From assembly GCF_002154375.1 (NCBI RefSeq), contig NZ_MUND01000151.1, forward strand, positions 387 to 41,541: a stretch of 41,155 nucleotides of DNA, written 5' to 3'. The translations under genes were made by a program, and so were the position numbers. Below, in pieces: positions 8,725 to 17,090 of this stretch; within the stretch, counting starts at the first letter, position 1; each line of letters begins with the position of its first letter. The notes beneath the pieces are model-generated. The model was given only the letters and a program-made list of their open reading frames with translations. It was not told where the DNA came from and did no database searches. Source of the stretch: Streptomyces glaucescens (lineage in GTDB: Bacteria > Actinomycetota > Actinomycetes > Streptomycetales > Streptomycetaceae).

Positions 8725-10194
8725 TCAGCCGGCCGCGACCTCGTCCCGCTCCCGGTCCTGGCCGGACCCGAGCTTCTGCCGGACCACGGCGATGACCAGC
8801 ACCACCGCGGCCACCAGCAGCGACAGCAGGACGGTCTTGCGCCCGTCGTGCTCGGTGTCGGTGAGCATGTAGCCGAGGATGAAGACGATCATCGCGGCGG
8901 TCGCCCACGTCAGGTACGGGTACAGCCACATCTTCACGACGAGCTTCTCCGGCGCCTCGGCCTGGATGATCTTCCGCATGCGCAGCTGCGAGAAGCAGAT
9001 CACCAGCCAGACGAAGAGCGCGACGGCACCGCTGGAGCTGACCAGGAAGAGGAAGACGGAGTCCGGGAACTTGTAGTTGAAGAACACGGCCACGAACCCG
9101 AAGACCACGGAGACGAGGATCGCCGTACGCGGCACACCGCGCTCGGTGGTCCGGGCGAACGCCTTCGGGGCGTCCCCGCGCTGGCCGAGCGAGAAGGCCA
9201 TCCGGGAGGCGGTGTAGAGGCCGGAGTTGAGACAGGACAGCACCGAGGTCAGCACGATGAAGTTCATGATCTGACCGGCGTGCGCGATGCCCAGCGAGTC
9301 CAGCGCGGCGACGTAGGAGCCCTTGTCCTGGATGGACTTGGAGTCCCACGGCAGCAGCGAGACGACGACGAGGATCGAGCCGAGGTAGAAGACGCCGATC
9401 CGCCAGATGATGCTGTTGGTCGACTTGGTGACGGCCCGCTGCGGGTCCTCCGACTCACCGGCCGCGAGGGTCGCGATCTCGCTGCCCATGAAGGAGAAGA
9501 CGACCAGCAGCACACCGGTCAGGATGGCCCCTGGCCCGTTGGGCAGGAAGCCGCCGTGCTCGGTGAGGTTGGACAGGCCGGCCTGGTCGCTGTCGGCACC
9601 GGGCAGCAGGCCGAACACCGCGAGCCCGCCGATGACGATGAAGGCGCCGATGGCGACGACCTTGATGCCGGCGAACCAGAACTCGAACTCGCCGTAGGAG
9701 CCGACGGAGACCAGGTTGGTGCCGGTCAGCACCACCATCACGATGAGCGCCCAGGCCCACTGCGGTACGGCGGGGACCCAGCCCTCGAGGATCACGGCAC
9801 CGGCGGTCGCCTCGACCGCGAGCACCACGACCCAGAAGAACCAGTAGAGCCAGCCGATGGAGAACCCGGCCCAGCGGCCGAGCGCGCGGTCGGCGTGCGC
9901 GGAGAAGGAGCCGGAGGTCGGGTTGGCGGCCGACATCTCACCGAGCATGCGCATCACCAGCACCACGAGCGTGCCGACGAGCGCGTAGGAGAGGAGGATG
10001 CCGGGGCCGGCGGTGGCGATACCGGAGGAGGACCCCACGAAGAGTCCGGCTCCGATGACGCCGCCGATGGCGATCATCGACAGATGGCGGTTCTTGAGCC
10101 CTGCCTGGAGTCCGCTGCCGGAACCGGGATCGCCGGTCCCTCCGGGGCCTCCGTGGCCGTTGTCGGCCTTCGTCAGGGTCGGCTGCGAAGTCAT
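8725..10194 (-). CDS. Amino-acid permease (APC superfamily), paralogue
   Basis: Proton-coupled amino-acid importer of 489 residues with about 12 helices. It carries the same landmarks as the permease at 4885-6282: [57 protein letters not shown] and LPWDSKSIQ. Its N-terminus is longer and rich in Gly/Pro/Ser. The ATG at 10194 is preceded by AAAGGA at good spacing. The two permeases are clear duplicates separated only by bioY and the FAD oxidoreductase. Substrate is not readable from the sequence. Confidence 0.9.
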   Translation of the reverse strand: MTSQPTLTKADNGHGGPGGTGDPGSGSGLQAGLKNRHLSMIAIGGVIGAGLFVGSSSGIATAGPGILLSYALVGTLVVLVMRMLGEMSAANPTSGSFSAHADRALGRWAGFSIGWLYWFFWVVVLAVEATAGAVILEGWVPAVPQWAWALIVMVVLTGTNLVSVGSYGEFEFWFAGIKVVAIGAFIVIGGLAVFGLLPGADSDQAGLSNLTEHGGFLPNGPGAILTGVLLVVFSFMGSEIATLAAGESEDPQRAVTKSTNSIIWRIGVFYLGSILVVVSLLPWDSKSIQDKGSYVAALDSLGIAHAGQIMNFIVLTSVLSCLNSGLYTASRMAFSLGQRGDAPKAFARTTERGVPRTAILVSVVFGFVAVFFNYKFPDSVFLFLVSSSGAVALFVWLVICFSQLRMRKIIQAEAPEKLVVKMWLYPYLTWATAAMIVFILGYMLTDTEHDGRKTVLLSLLVAAVVLVIAVVRQKLGSGQDRERDEVAAG

Positions 10195-10399
10195 GGGACG
10201 GATTCCTTTGCGCCGGAATGATCAGTTCCCGTACAAGCGGCGTACGAGTCGGACCAGTGAATCCGAGGCGAACGAATTCTTGAACCTTTGAATCCGGATT
10301 GTTACTTGAGGTTTCCCTGAGGTTCAGTGGTCCTGCTCACAGTTCTCGGTGCCGACACCCCACCCTGCTGCCCGGCCGCGCGCATGTCACACTCATCCC

Positions 10400-10888
10400 A
10401 TGCGCGTGTATCTCGGCTCGGACCATGCCGGCTTCGAACTCAAGAACCACCTCGTCGAATGGCTCAAGGCAGCGGGCCACGACCCCGTGGACTGCGGCCC
10501 CCACATCTACGACGCCCAGGACGACTACCCGCCCTTCTGTCTCCGCGCCGCGGAGAAGACGGCCGCGGACCCCGGCTCCCTCGGCATCGTGATCGGCGGC
10601 TCCGGCAACGGCGAGCAGATCGCCGCCAACAAGGTCGAGGGCGTCCGTGCCGCCCTCGCCTGGAGCGAGGAGACGGCCGCGCTGGGCCGCCAGCACAACG
10701 ACGCCAACGTCGTGGCCGTCGGCGCGCGCATGCACACCCAGGAGGAGGCGACCAAGTTCGTCGAGGTCTTCCTGGGCACCCCCTTCACCGGCGACGAGCG
10801 CCACGTCCGCCGCATCGACATGCTCTCGGCGTACGAGACCACGGGCGACCTGCCGCCGATCCCGGCGCACCACCCGCAGCAGGACTGA
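10400..10888 (+). CDS. rpiB: Ribose-5-phosphate isomerase B (RpiB/LacAB family)
   Basis: Cytoplasmic isomerase of 162 residues linking ribulose-5-phosphate and ribose-5-phosphate in the pentose phosphate pathway. The N-terminus MRVYLGSDHAGFELK and the GGSGNGEQIAANK loop are diagnostic. In the E. coli type the catalytic base is a cysteine in that loop. Here that position is Gly and Glu72 is present, as in the mycobacterial type where a glutamate is the base. The ATG at 10400 starts directly at the conserved strand. It precedes a DNA glycosylase gene by 65 bases and the two may share a transcript. Confidence 0.93.
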   Translation: MRVYLGSDHAGFELKNHLVEWLKAAGHDPVDCGPHIYDAQDDYPPFCLRAAEKTAADPGSLGIVIGGSGNGEQIAANKVEGVRAALAWSEETAALGRQHNDANVVAVGARMHTQEEATKFVEVFLGTPFTGDERHVRRIDMLSAYETTGDLPPIPAHHPQQD

Positions 10889-10953
10889 CCCCGCTCCCCA
10901 GGGGGCGGACAGGGAGACGGTGCCCCTCGGGGGGCTGGAAGGACGCAGGAACC

Positions 10954-11763
10954 GTGCCAGAGGGGCACACGATTCACCGGCTGGCGCACGACTACGCCGC
11001 CCGCTTCTCCGGCACGGCCCCCCGGGTCACCAGCCCCCAGGGCAAGTTCTCCGACGCCGCCGACCTGCTCGACGGGGCCGTCCTCACCGCCACCGAGGCC
11101 CACGGCAAGCACCTCTTCCTGCGCTTCCGCGACGCCGACTGGGTCCACATCCACCTCGGCCTGTTCGGCAAGGTGGCCTTCGGCGACGCCCCGGCGCCCC
11201 CGCCCACCGACACGGTCCGGCTGCGCCTCGCGAACGACACCTCCTACGTCGACCTGCGCGGCCCCACCACCTGCGCGCTGATCACCACCGCCGAGAAGCG
11301 GGCCATACACGACCGCCTCGGCCCCGACCCGCTGCGCGAGGACGCCGACCCGTCCCTCGCCCACCGGCGGATCTCCCGCAGCCGCACCTCCATCGCCGCC
11401 CTGCTGATGGACCAGAAGGTCATCGCCGGCGTCGGCAACGTCTACCGCGCCGAAGTCCTCTTCCGGCACGGCATCGACCCCTACCGCGCCGGCAGGGACA
11501 TCACGCCCGCCGAGTGGACCGCGCTGTGGAACGACCTCGTCGCCCTGATGCGCGAGGGCGTACGCCTCAACCGCATCGACACCGTCCGCCCCGAACACAC
11601 ACCGGAGGCGATGGGCCGCCCGCCCCGCGTCGACGACCACGGCGGCGAGGTGTACGTGTACCGCAGGGCGAACCTGCCCTGCCACATCTGCGGCGGCGAG
11701 ATCCGCACCGCCGGTCTCGCCGCCCGCAACCTCTTCTGGTGCCCGGCCTGTCAGCGGACCTGA
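10954..11763 (+). CDS. Fpg/Nei-family DNA glycosylase/AP lyase
   Basis: Base-excision repair enzyme of 269 residues that removes oxidised bases and nicks the abasic site. After loss of the initiator Met, the N-terminal Pro is the Schiff-base nucleophile, followed by Glu (PEGHTIHRLA). That form matches actinobacterial Nei1-type enzymes rather than MutM. The helix-two-turn-helix is seen around LLMDQKVIAGVGNVYRAE. A C-terminal zinc finger has CHICGGEIRTAG then FWCPACQRT. The GTG at 10954 must be the start because it places Pro at position 2; AAGGA lies upstream. The stop is ten bases from the stop of the convergent acetyltransferase gene. Confidence 0.94.
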   Translation: MPEGHTIHRLAHDYAARFSGTAPRVTSPQGKFSDAADLLDGAVLTATEAHGKHLFLRFRDADWVHIHLGLFGKVAFGDAPAPPPTDTVRLRLANDTSYVDLRGPTTCALITTAEKRAIHDRLGPDPLREDADPSLAHRRISRSRTSIAALLMDQKVIAGVGNVYRAEVLFRHGIDPYRAGRDITPAEWTALWNDLVALMREGVRLNRIDTVRPEHTPEAMGRPPRVDDHGGEVYVYRRANLPCHICGGEIRTAGLAARNLFWCPACQRT

Positions 11764-11773
11764 GGCAGCCGGA

Positions 11774-13024
11774 TCAGAACCCGTGCGGCAGCCACGGCGC
11801 GGGACCCGCCGCCCCGAACGCCACCGACGCCTCCGTCAGCGCCCCGGCGCGCAGTTCCCGCACCCGCCCGGCCGCGGCAAGCGCCGCGAGGGACACCCCG
11901 CCGAGATAGGCCGAGCCCAACTCCCGGACGGACAGCGCCAGATCCGCCGCGTCCGTGGTCCGCCCGCAGGTCGCTCCCTTGGCGTCCCCGCTCAGCCGCC
12001 AACGCCCCGTGTTCCACGGGCAGAAGGCGTCCTCCACGTCCAGCACCACGTCCACCGGGGCGGCGTACGTCCGCGCCTCCAGCGCGGCCCCCACCTCCAC
12101 CGGCCGCAGATACAGCGAGTCCCGCAGCCGGGGCCGGCACCGCCGGGTGTCCGACACCAGGTACTGCCAGGTGTCGTCGACCGGCCGCCCCCGCGCCACC
12201 AGCGTGGAGGTCAGGTCGATGCCGAACAGGAACCGCCACAGCGCCGCGTCCACCGCGGGATCCGGCGCCGCCAGCTCCTCCAGGATCACCGTGCCGTCGT
12301 GGCCGCTCTCGCCCCAGCCGAGCTTCACCCGGTAGCGCGCGTACCCCACGATCCGGTCGCCGCGTTCGGCGACCACGCAGTGCAGCGGCGACGCGCCCTC
12401 CCGCTCGCTCTCCGGGTCCAGCAGCCCCACCCGCTCCCACTTGGGTAGCCGGGCCAGCATGCCGGGCCGCCGCGGCACCAGCTCGGCGTAGACCGCCTCG
12501 CACGCGCCGAGCACCTCGGCGGGCGCCGCGTACCGCAGCCGTACGTCATCGGTCCCGGCGGGCACCGACAGCCGCACCCGGCCGGTGTCGATCTCCGCGC
12601 CCAGCGCGTACGTCGCCACGCCGTACCCGAACCGGCCGTAGATGTCCGGCTCGGAGGCGGTCAGCACCGCCAGCGGCTCGCCCCACGAACGGACGTCGTC
12701 CAGCTGCCGCCGCATCATCGAGGTCAGCACCCCGCGCCGCCGGTGCGTGGCGGCCACGCCCACCATGGTGACGCCCGCCGCGGGCACCGACGCCCCGCCG
12801 GGCACGGTCAGCCGGAACGAGAACGCCCCGGCCGTCCCCACGCAGGCACTGCCGTCCCAGACGCCCAGGAAACGGTCGAACTCGGTCAGCTCCCGCCACA
12901 GTTCCCGCTCCTCGGCCGCCTCCGGCGCACCGCCGAAGGCGCGCAGCAGGGTGTCGTACCACACGTCCCAGTCGTCCGGCCGCAGGACGCGCAGTCCGTC
13001 CGGCCCCTCGCTCGCCATCGCCAT
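11774..13024 (-). CDS. Eis-like GNAT N-acetyltransferase
   Basis: Acetyltransferase of 416 residues with the three-part Eis fold: two GNAT domains and a sterol-carrier-like C-terminal domain. The acetyl-CoA loop is VGVAATHRRRGVLTSMM (about residues 88-104). Tyr129 in DIYGRFGYG matches the general acid of Eis, and the chain ends in ...HGF. In Eis the C-terminal Phe carboxylate is part of the active site, so that feature is intact. Eis proteins acetylate aminoglycosides and other amines; the natural substrate here is unknown. ATG codons at 13024 and 13018 are both possible starts. It diverges from the phosphatase gene at 13187. Confidence 0.87.
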   Translation of the reverse strand: MAMASEGPDGLRVLRPDDWDVWYDTLLRAFGGAPEAAEERELWRELTEFDRFLGVWDGSACVGTAGAFSFRLTVPGGASVPAAGVTMVGVAATHRRRGVLTSMMRRQLDDVRSWGEPLAVLTASEPDIYGRFGYGVATYALGAEIDTGRVRLSVPAGTDDVRLRYAAPAEVLGACEAVYAELVPRRPGMLARLPKWERVGLLDPESEREGASPLHCVVAERGDRIVGYARYRVKLGWGESGHDGTVILEELAAPDPAVDAALWRFLFGIDLTSTLVARGRPVDDTWQYLVSDTRRCRPRLRDSLYLRPVEVGAALEARTYAAPVDVVLDVEDAFCPWNTGRWRLSGDAKGATCGRTTDAADLALSVRELGSAYLGGVSLAALAAAGRVRELRAGALTEASVAFGAAGPAPWLPHGF

Positions 13025-13186
13025 GGTCCATGCCTATCAGGGCCTTGAGGGGCGAGCCACGGAATTTCCGGCAGGCGGCGCCACGGCGGCTTTCCGTGCA
13101 GTTCACTGTGAAGTCGAGCCTCGGACGGGGGACAAGTGGGACCTCCCGTGCCGGGCGACCGGTCCGATGGATAGGGTCCCGAACTA

Positions 13187-14407
13187 ATGGCAGCAGGACG
13201 AGGTCGGCGCGCGGCGGCCGAGAGGTTCCCGGCCCGGTGGAAGATGCAGTGGCACCGGGCCCGCGTCGCCCTGCGCAGAAGCGCCGTCGACTACTTCCGC
13301 GGCGACGGCTCCGACTGGGTCGCCCTCGCCGGACTGCTGCTCACCGTGCCGCTGATCGCGCTCACCACACTCGCCAACCCGGTGTGGTGCTCCCCGGCCG
13401 CGCTGGTCCTGCCGATCGTCGCGGGCGGCCTGCTGCTGCGCCCGGCGAGCCTGCTCGGCCTGTACGCGGCGGCGGCCACCGCGCTGATCGTGGAGTCCAT
13501 CCGGCTCGGCCCGTACACCGAGGGCCCCTCCCGGGTCACCCCGGGCGTGGTGCTCGTGGTCGCGGCCTGCGGCCTCTTCGGGCTGCTCATCGCCCAGTTC
13601 CGCAGCCGGGTCGGCGTGCCCTGGCGGCGCGGCGGCACCATGCTGTTCGACCTGCGCGAGCGCATCCGCACCCAGAGCCGGCTGCCCAAGCTGCCGGCCG
13701 GCTGGCACCGCGAGATGGCGCTGCGCCCGGCCGGCGGCCAGTCCTTCTCCGGCGACTTCGTCGTCGCGGCCCGCACCAACGGCGGCCGCACCCTGGAGGT
13801 CGTGCTCACCGACGTCTCCGGCAAGGGCATGGACGCGGGCTCCCGCGCCCTGCTGCTCTCCGGAGCCTTCGGCGGCCTGCTCGGCTCCCTGCCGCCGCAC
13901 GCCTTCCTCCCGGCCGCGAACGGCTACCTCCTCCGCCAGGACTGGGACGAGGGCTTCGCGACCTCCATCCACCTCGTCCTGGACCTGGACTCCGGGGACT
14001 ACGAGCTGTACTCGGCGGGCCACCCGCCGGGGCTCCAGCTCAGCGCGGGCAGCGGCCGCTGGGAGGAGAAGGCGGCCGAGGGCCCGCTGCTCGGTGTGTA
14101 CGAGGGCGCCCAGTTCGACCCGGTCAAGGGCTCGCTGCGACCCGGGGACGTGCTGATGCTGTTCACCGACGGACTGGTGGAGACCTCCGACCGGGACATC
14201 GTCGAGGGCATCGACCGGCTCACCGGCGAGGCCGACCGCTATGTCGCCGGCGGCTTCCACGGCGCCGCCTGGCACCTCATCGAGGCCGTCGCCAAGGACG
14301 TCAACGACGACCGGGCCCTGCTGCTGATCTGCCGCGAGGGCCCGACCGCCCAGGCCCAGATCCACGCGCAGACCCGGTCGTCGCAGGCGCAGCCGGCGGC
14401 CCGCTGA
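13187..14407 (+). CDS. Membrane-anchored PP2C/SpoIIE-type protein phosphatase
   Basis: Protein of 406 residues. Residues about 45-150 hold several hydrophobic helices. The SpoIIE/RsbU-type Ser/Thr phosphatase domain follows (about 170-390), with metal-binding Asp motifs in SGDFVVAAR, VLTDVSGKGMDAG, FTDGLVE and DDRALLLI. Such phosphatases usually dephosphorylate anti-sigma-factor antagonists, controlling stress or developmental sigma factors. No antagonist or kinase gene lies next to it, so the partner is unknown. A GATAGGGT -10-like element lies about ten bases before the ATG, suggesting a nearly leaderless transcript. The HD-domain gene follows after 12 bases and is probably cotranscribed. 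Confidence 0.88.
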   Translation: MAAGRGRRAAAERFPARWKMQWHRARVALRRSAVDYFRGDGSDWVALAGLLLTVPLIALTTLANPVWCSPAALVLPIVAGGLLLRPASLLGLYAAAATALIVESIRLGPYTEGPSRVTPGVVLVVAACGLFGLLIAQFRSRVGVPWRRGGTMLFDLRERIRTQSRLPKLPAGWHREMALRPAGGQSFSGDFVVAARTNGGRTLEVVLTDVSGKGMDAGSRALLLSGAFGGLLGSLPPHAFLPAANGYLLRQDWDEGFATSIHLVLDLDSGDYELYSAGHPPGLQLSAGSGRWEEKAAEGPLLGVYEGAQFDPVKGSLRPGDVLMLFTDGLVETSDRDIVEGIDRLTGEADRYVAGGFHGAAWHLIEAVAKDVNDDRALLLICREGPTAQAQIHAQTRSSQAQPAAR

Positions 14408-14413
14408 GACACT

Positions 14414-14450
14414 GGCGGGGTGACCGAGAACACCGGCGGGGTGACCGAGA
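14414..14450 (+). repeat. 21-base tandem repeat spanning the HD-gene start
   Basis: GGCGGGGTGACCGAGA occurs at 14414-14429 and 14435-14450, a period of 21 bases (seven codons). It duplicates both the ribosome-site-like GGCGGGG and the GTG, giving two in-frame starts. Confidence 0.75.
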
Positions 14451-14905
14451 CCCCGCACACCCTGCCCCTCGCCGAGGTGGAGGCCCTGGCCCGGGCCGCC
14501 CACCAGGGCCAGACCGACAAGGCCGGGCGGCCCTACGCCGAGCACCTCCAGGCCGTCGCGGAGGGCGTCCGGGCCCGCGGCGGCGACCCCGAGCAGATCG
14601 CCGCCGCCTGGCTGCACGACGCCGTCGAGGACGACGCGATGCCCGAGCGATGGCTCGACCAGGCCCCGCTGAGCGAACGTACGAAGGCCATCGTGCGGGC
14701 GCTCACCAAGCGGGCCGGGGAGCCGCCCGAGGCGTACGCCGCCCGGATCCTCGCCACGCCCGGCGCGCTGCTGGTGAAGGCGGCCGATCTGGCTCACAAC
14801 GCGGACCCGGCCCGCCTCGCCGCCCTGGACGAGCCGACCCGCACCCGGCTGACCGAGAAGTACACGCGGATGCGCGCGCTCCTCGGCCTGGAGGGCGACG
14901 CCTGA
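14420..14905 (+). CDS. Small HD-domain phosphohydrolase
   Basis: Protein of 161 residues related to the hydrolase domain of RelA/SpoT-type enzymes. Metal-binding residues are visible: His in AARAAHQG, the HD pair in AAWLHDAVED and the later Asp in VKAADLAHNADP. It has no synthetase, TGS or ACT domain, so it resembles stand-alone MESH1/small HD hydrolases. The substrate could be (p)ppGpp or another nucleotide; that is inference. Starts at GTG 14420 and GTG 14441 are both plausible because a 21-base duplication copied the start region. It lies 12 bases after the phosphatase gene and converges on the acyltransferase gene. Confidence 0.82.
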   Translation: MTENTGGVTETPHTLPLAEVEALARAAHQGQTDKAGRPYAEHLQAVAEGVRARGGDPEQIAAAWLHDAVEDDAMPERWLDQAPLSERTKAIVRALTKRAGEPPEAYAARILATPGALLVKAADLAHNADPARLAALDEPTRTRLTEKYTRMRALLGLEGDA

Positions 14906-14942
14906 AGGCCGGCGCCCGGCGGTACGAGGCCGGGAACGGGCC

Positions 14943-16169
14943 TCAGACGCGGGTGGTCTCGCGCCTGGCCCGGTCGTTCCGCTCGTTCTCCGGAACCGAC
15001 CCGCTCGTCTCGCTCTTCCCGCGGTCCCCGCTGCTCTCACCGGTCCGGCGTTCCCGGGCCGCCTCGGCGGCGTCCCGCCGGAAGGCCCAGTCCATCCCCG
15101 GCTCCACCGCGCACCGGAACACCCGCCGCACGGGCCCGGTGCACAGCAGCGTCACACCGGCCGCGGCCAGCGCGGTCACGAAGAGCCCGCCGAGCGGCCG
15201 GTGCAGCCACGCGTGGTCGAACCAGCCCAGGTAGACCCCGGCCTTGACCACGAATCCGTGCAGCAGATAGCCGTACAGCGTGCCCGCGCCCAGCGCCGTG
15301 AACCACATGCGGCGGCGCGGCACCCAGGCGAGGAAGCAGGCGGTCAGCACCAGCGAGCAGCCGAACATCGCCAGCACCATCACCGGCCCCACCCACCACG
15401 GCACGCCCAGTTCCTGCGCCGCGTCCCGGTGGTAGAACCAGGCGGTGTCCATCCGCGGCACGGCCCACCAGCCCATGGCCAGCGCGGTGGCGAAGACGGG
15501 AACCGACAGGATCCGCACCGAGCGCCGGCGCACCAGGTGGAAGTGCCGGGGCCGCAGGCACAGGCCGAGCACGAAGTACGGCAGGAACTGGAGCACCCGC
15601 TGGAGGTCCAGGTCGTCGCCGATCTCCGGGCTGACCGACGCCGCCATCGCGACACCGAGCGCGACCGGCAGCGGCCAGCGGATCATCCCCCAGACCGGAG
15701 TGCTGAGCCGCCACAGGAACAGCGCGCACAGGAACCAGGTGAGGTACCAGGGGTCGAGCAGGGTGATGTCATAGCCCGGGTCTTCGCCCACGACCCGCTT
15801 GAAGACCGGATATGCCGTCTCGAAGACGATGTACGGCACGGCGACACCGGTGATCAGCCGCTTGAGCCGGCCGGGGCGCAGATCGAAACCGCGCGAGAAG
15901 AAGCCGGAGATGATGATGAATGCCGGCATGTGGAAGGCGTACACGACGATGTACGCGCCTTCGAGGGCGCGGCTGCCGCCCTTCAGCGGATCCCAGGCGT
16001 GACCGATGGCCACCAGCACGATCGCCAGGTATTTGGCGTTGTCGAAGAACGCGTCGCGCTGCTTTCCGGACTGCGGACTCTGCGGTGCCCGCGGACCCGG
16101 CACTCCCGAGGCCGACGACTGTGCCGGGGGGAGCGGCGCCCTGCGGCGGGACGAGGCGGCGTGGAACAT
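14943..16169 (-). CDS. Membrane acyltransferase (acyltransferase 3 family)
   Basis: Integral membrane protein of 408 residues with about ten helices. The family N-terminal signature is present: RDAFFDNAKYLAIVLVAIGH, then YAFHMPAFIIISGFF. Relatives O-acylate polysaccharides, antibiotics or lipids in the membrane. The acceptor is unknown. The ATG at 16169 is preferred to the one at 16220 because TAGGGT lies seven bases upstream, a leaderless promoter pattern, and the extension would read through it. The C-terminal 40 residues are charged and rich in Arg/Glu/Ser, probably a disordered cytoplasmic tail. Confidence 0.88.
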   Translation of the reverse strand: MFHAASSRRRAPLPPAQSSASGVPGPRAPQSPQSGKQRDAFFDNAKYLAIVLVAIGHAWDPLKGGSRALEGAYIVVYAFHMPAFIIISGFFSRGFDLRPGRLKRLITGVAVPYIVFETAYPVFKRVVGEDPGYDITLLDPWYLTWFLCALFLWRLSTPVWGMIRWPLPVALGVAMAASVSPEIGDDLDLQRVLQFLPYFVLGLCLRPRHFHLVRRRSVRILSVPVFATALAMGWWAVPRMDTAWFYHRDAAQELGVPWWVGPVMVLAMFGCSLVLTACFLAWVPRRRMWFTALGAGTLYGYLLHGFVVKAGVYLGWFDHAWLHRPLGGLFVTALAAAGVTLLCTGPVRRVFRCAVEPGMDWAFRRDAAEAARERRTGESSGDRGKSETSGSVPENERNDRARRETTRV

Positions 16170-16176
16170 CTGAGGC

Positions 16177-16182
16177 ACCCTA
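16177..16182 (-). promoter_or_regulatory. -10 element of the acyltransferase gene
   Basis: TAGGGT on the minus strand lies seven bases before the ATG at 16169. The spacing suggests a leaderless transcript and decides the start codon. Confidence 0.5.
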
Positions 16183-16275
16183 GCGTCGTCCGCGGGGTCC
16201 CGTAAAACCCTCCACGTCATTCCTGGTTCAGCGCTCGGTCACCCCGTTTTTATGCAGGTGGAGTGTCCGGGTACG

Positions 16276-16379
16276 AGCAATTCGATTCACCTGTGCGGAT
16301 GGTGTGTGGACAGGAAACCGGCGCGTCGAATTCCTGTCGGGAGCATGTCTTCGAATTGCTGTGCGGATTGTCGTCCGGA
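16276..16379. repeat. Imperfect repeats around a TTCGA core
   Basis: AGCAATTCGA (16276-16285) and TCGAATTGCT (16351-16360) are perfect inverted copies. CTGTGCGGATGGT (16291) and CTGTGCGGATTGT (16360) are direct copies about 69 bases apart. A third partial copy, TCGAATTCCTGTCGG, begins near 16326. They could be regulator sites for either flanking gene, or remains of a duplication. Confidence 0.5.
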
Positions 16380-16566
16380 ATGCTGTACGAGGCTTCCGGA
16401 CGCGGGTGTTGACGGCAGCGGCCGGGCGCCTGCGGAGCGCCACTGTGACCGACGTTGCGTCATGGGCCGCATAGGGCGGCCAGGTTGGTGGCACGATGGT
16501 TCTGGCGGGGGCGCGCGGCTGCATGCCCCGGCCGGGTGAGCCGACCGACCGAGGGTGGGATCTGTT

Positions 16567-16761
16567 GTGGCCATTTCACTGTCCGTGGTGCTGCTGTTGG
16601 CGATCATCCTGGTCGTGATGATGCGCGGCGGTTCGATCAAGGCCGGGCCCGCCATCGTGGCGATCCTCTTCGGCTTCTTCCTCGCCTCGAGCGGCATGGC
16701 ACCGTCGATCAATCGTTTCCTCAACTCGATAGCGGAAACGATCAACTCCATCAGCTTCTGA
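16567..16761 (+). CDS. Small membrane protein, function unknown (64 aa)
   Basis: Two hydrophobic helices are visible (about residues 3-20 and 30-46), separated by a short loop RGGSIKAG and followed by the polar tail of a possible amphipathic helix (APSINRFLNSIAETINSISF). No catalytic motif is seen. The GTG at 16567 has AGGGTGGGA seven to fifteen bases upstream, which favours it over the GTG at 16555. I recall similar 60-70-residue proteins as widespread in streptomycetes, but no function is assigned. A strong terminator follows at 16806-16840. GC in the third codon position supports real coding. Confidence 0.75.
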   Translation: MAISLSVVLLLAIILVVMMRGGSIKAGPAIVAILFGFFLASSGMAPSINRFLNSIAETINSISF

Positions 16762-16805
16762 GCCGGAGCCGACCCGCACCGGCGGGCGGGCGCGCGAAAC
16801 GCGTC

Positions 16806-16840
16806 AGGGCCGGCCGGAGACATGATCTCCGGCCGGCCCT
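16806..16840. terminator. Perfect 15-base-pair hairpin
   Basis: AGGGCCGGCCGGAGA and its exact complement close a CATGA loop. It lies between the small membrane-protein gene (plus) and the tRNA-Gly gene (minus), so it can end transcription from both sides. Confidence 0.8.
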
Positions 16841-16851
16841 GAGCCGTAGAG

Positions 16852-16922
16852 AGCGGGCGACGGGAATCGAACCCGCGTAGCCAGTTTGGAAGACTGGGGC
16901 TCTACCATTGAGCTACGCCCGC
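16852..16922 (-). tRNA. tRNA-Gly (anticodon TCC)
   Basis: 71-base cloverleaf on the minus strand. The acceptor stem is GCGGGCG with CGCCCGC and discriminator T. The D-arm is GCTCAATGGTAGAGC. The anticodon stem CCAGT/ACTGG holds loop CTTCCAA with anticodon TCC. The T-arm is CGGGTTCGATTCCCG. CCA is not encoded. It decodes GGA/GGG glycine codons. Confidence 0.96.
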
Positions 16923-17090
16923 ACGCAAGGCGCCGCTGCTCGGATGGCCGCGGCACTGCAGGCATCGTAGCGGGTCGGCCCGCCTCGGCGCACACCCCTT
17001 CCGGCGCCGCGCCGACGCCCTCGCGCGGGCGTGCCCGAATACGGCGGCCGAGCGGGCCCCGGGCATGTACCCTACGTGTCGCACACCAGA

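Larger units (their letters stand above)
16170..16566. other. Gene-free interval of lower GC
   Basis: These 397 bases lie between the acyltransferase gene and a small membrane-protein gene. Base composition is visibly lower in GC than the neighbours. Open frames here are short, cysteine-rich and lack codon bias, so none is called. It must hold the promoter of the downstream small gene. Imperfect repeats are listed separately. Confidence 0.5.

Noticed and set aside
16252-16539. Cysteine-rich 95-codon plus-strand frame in the low-GC gap.
   Set aside because: No ribosome site, no codon bias, and it overlaps the repeat cluster and promoter region of the next gene.
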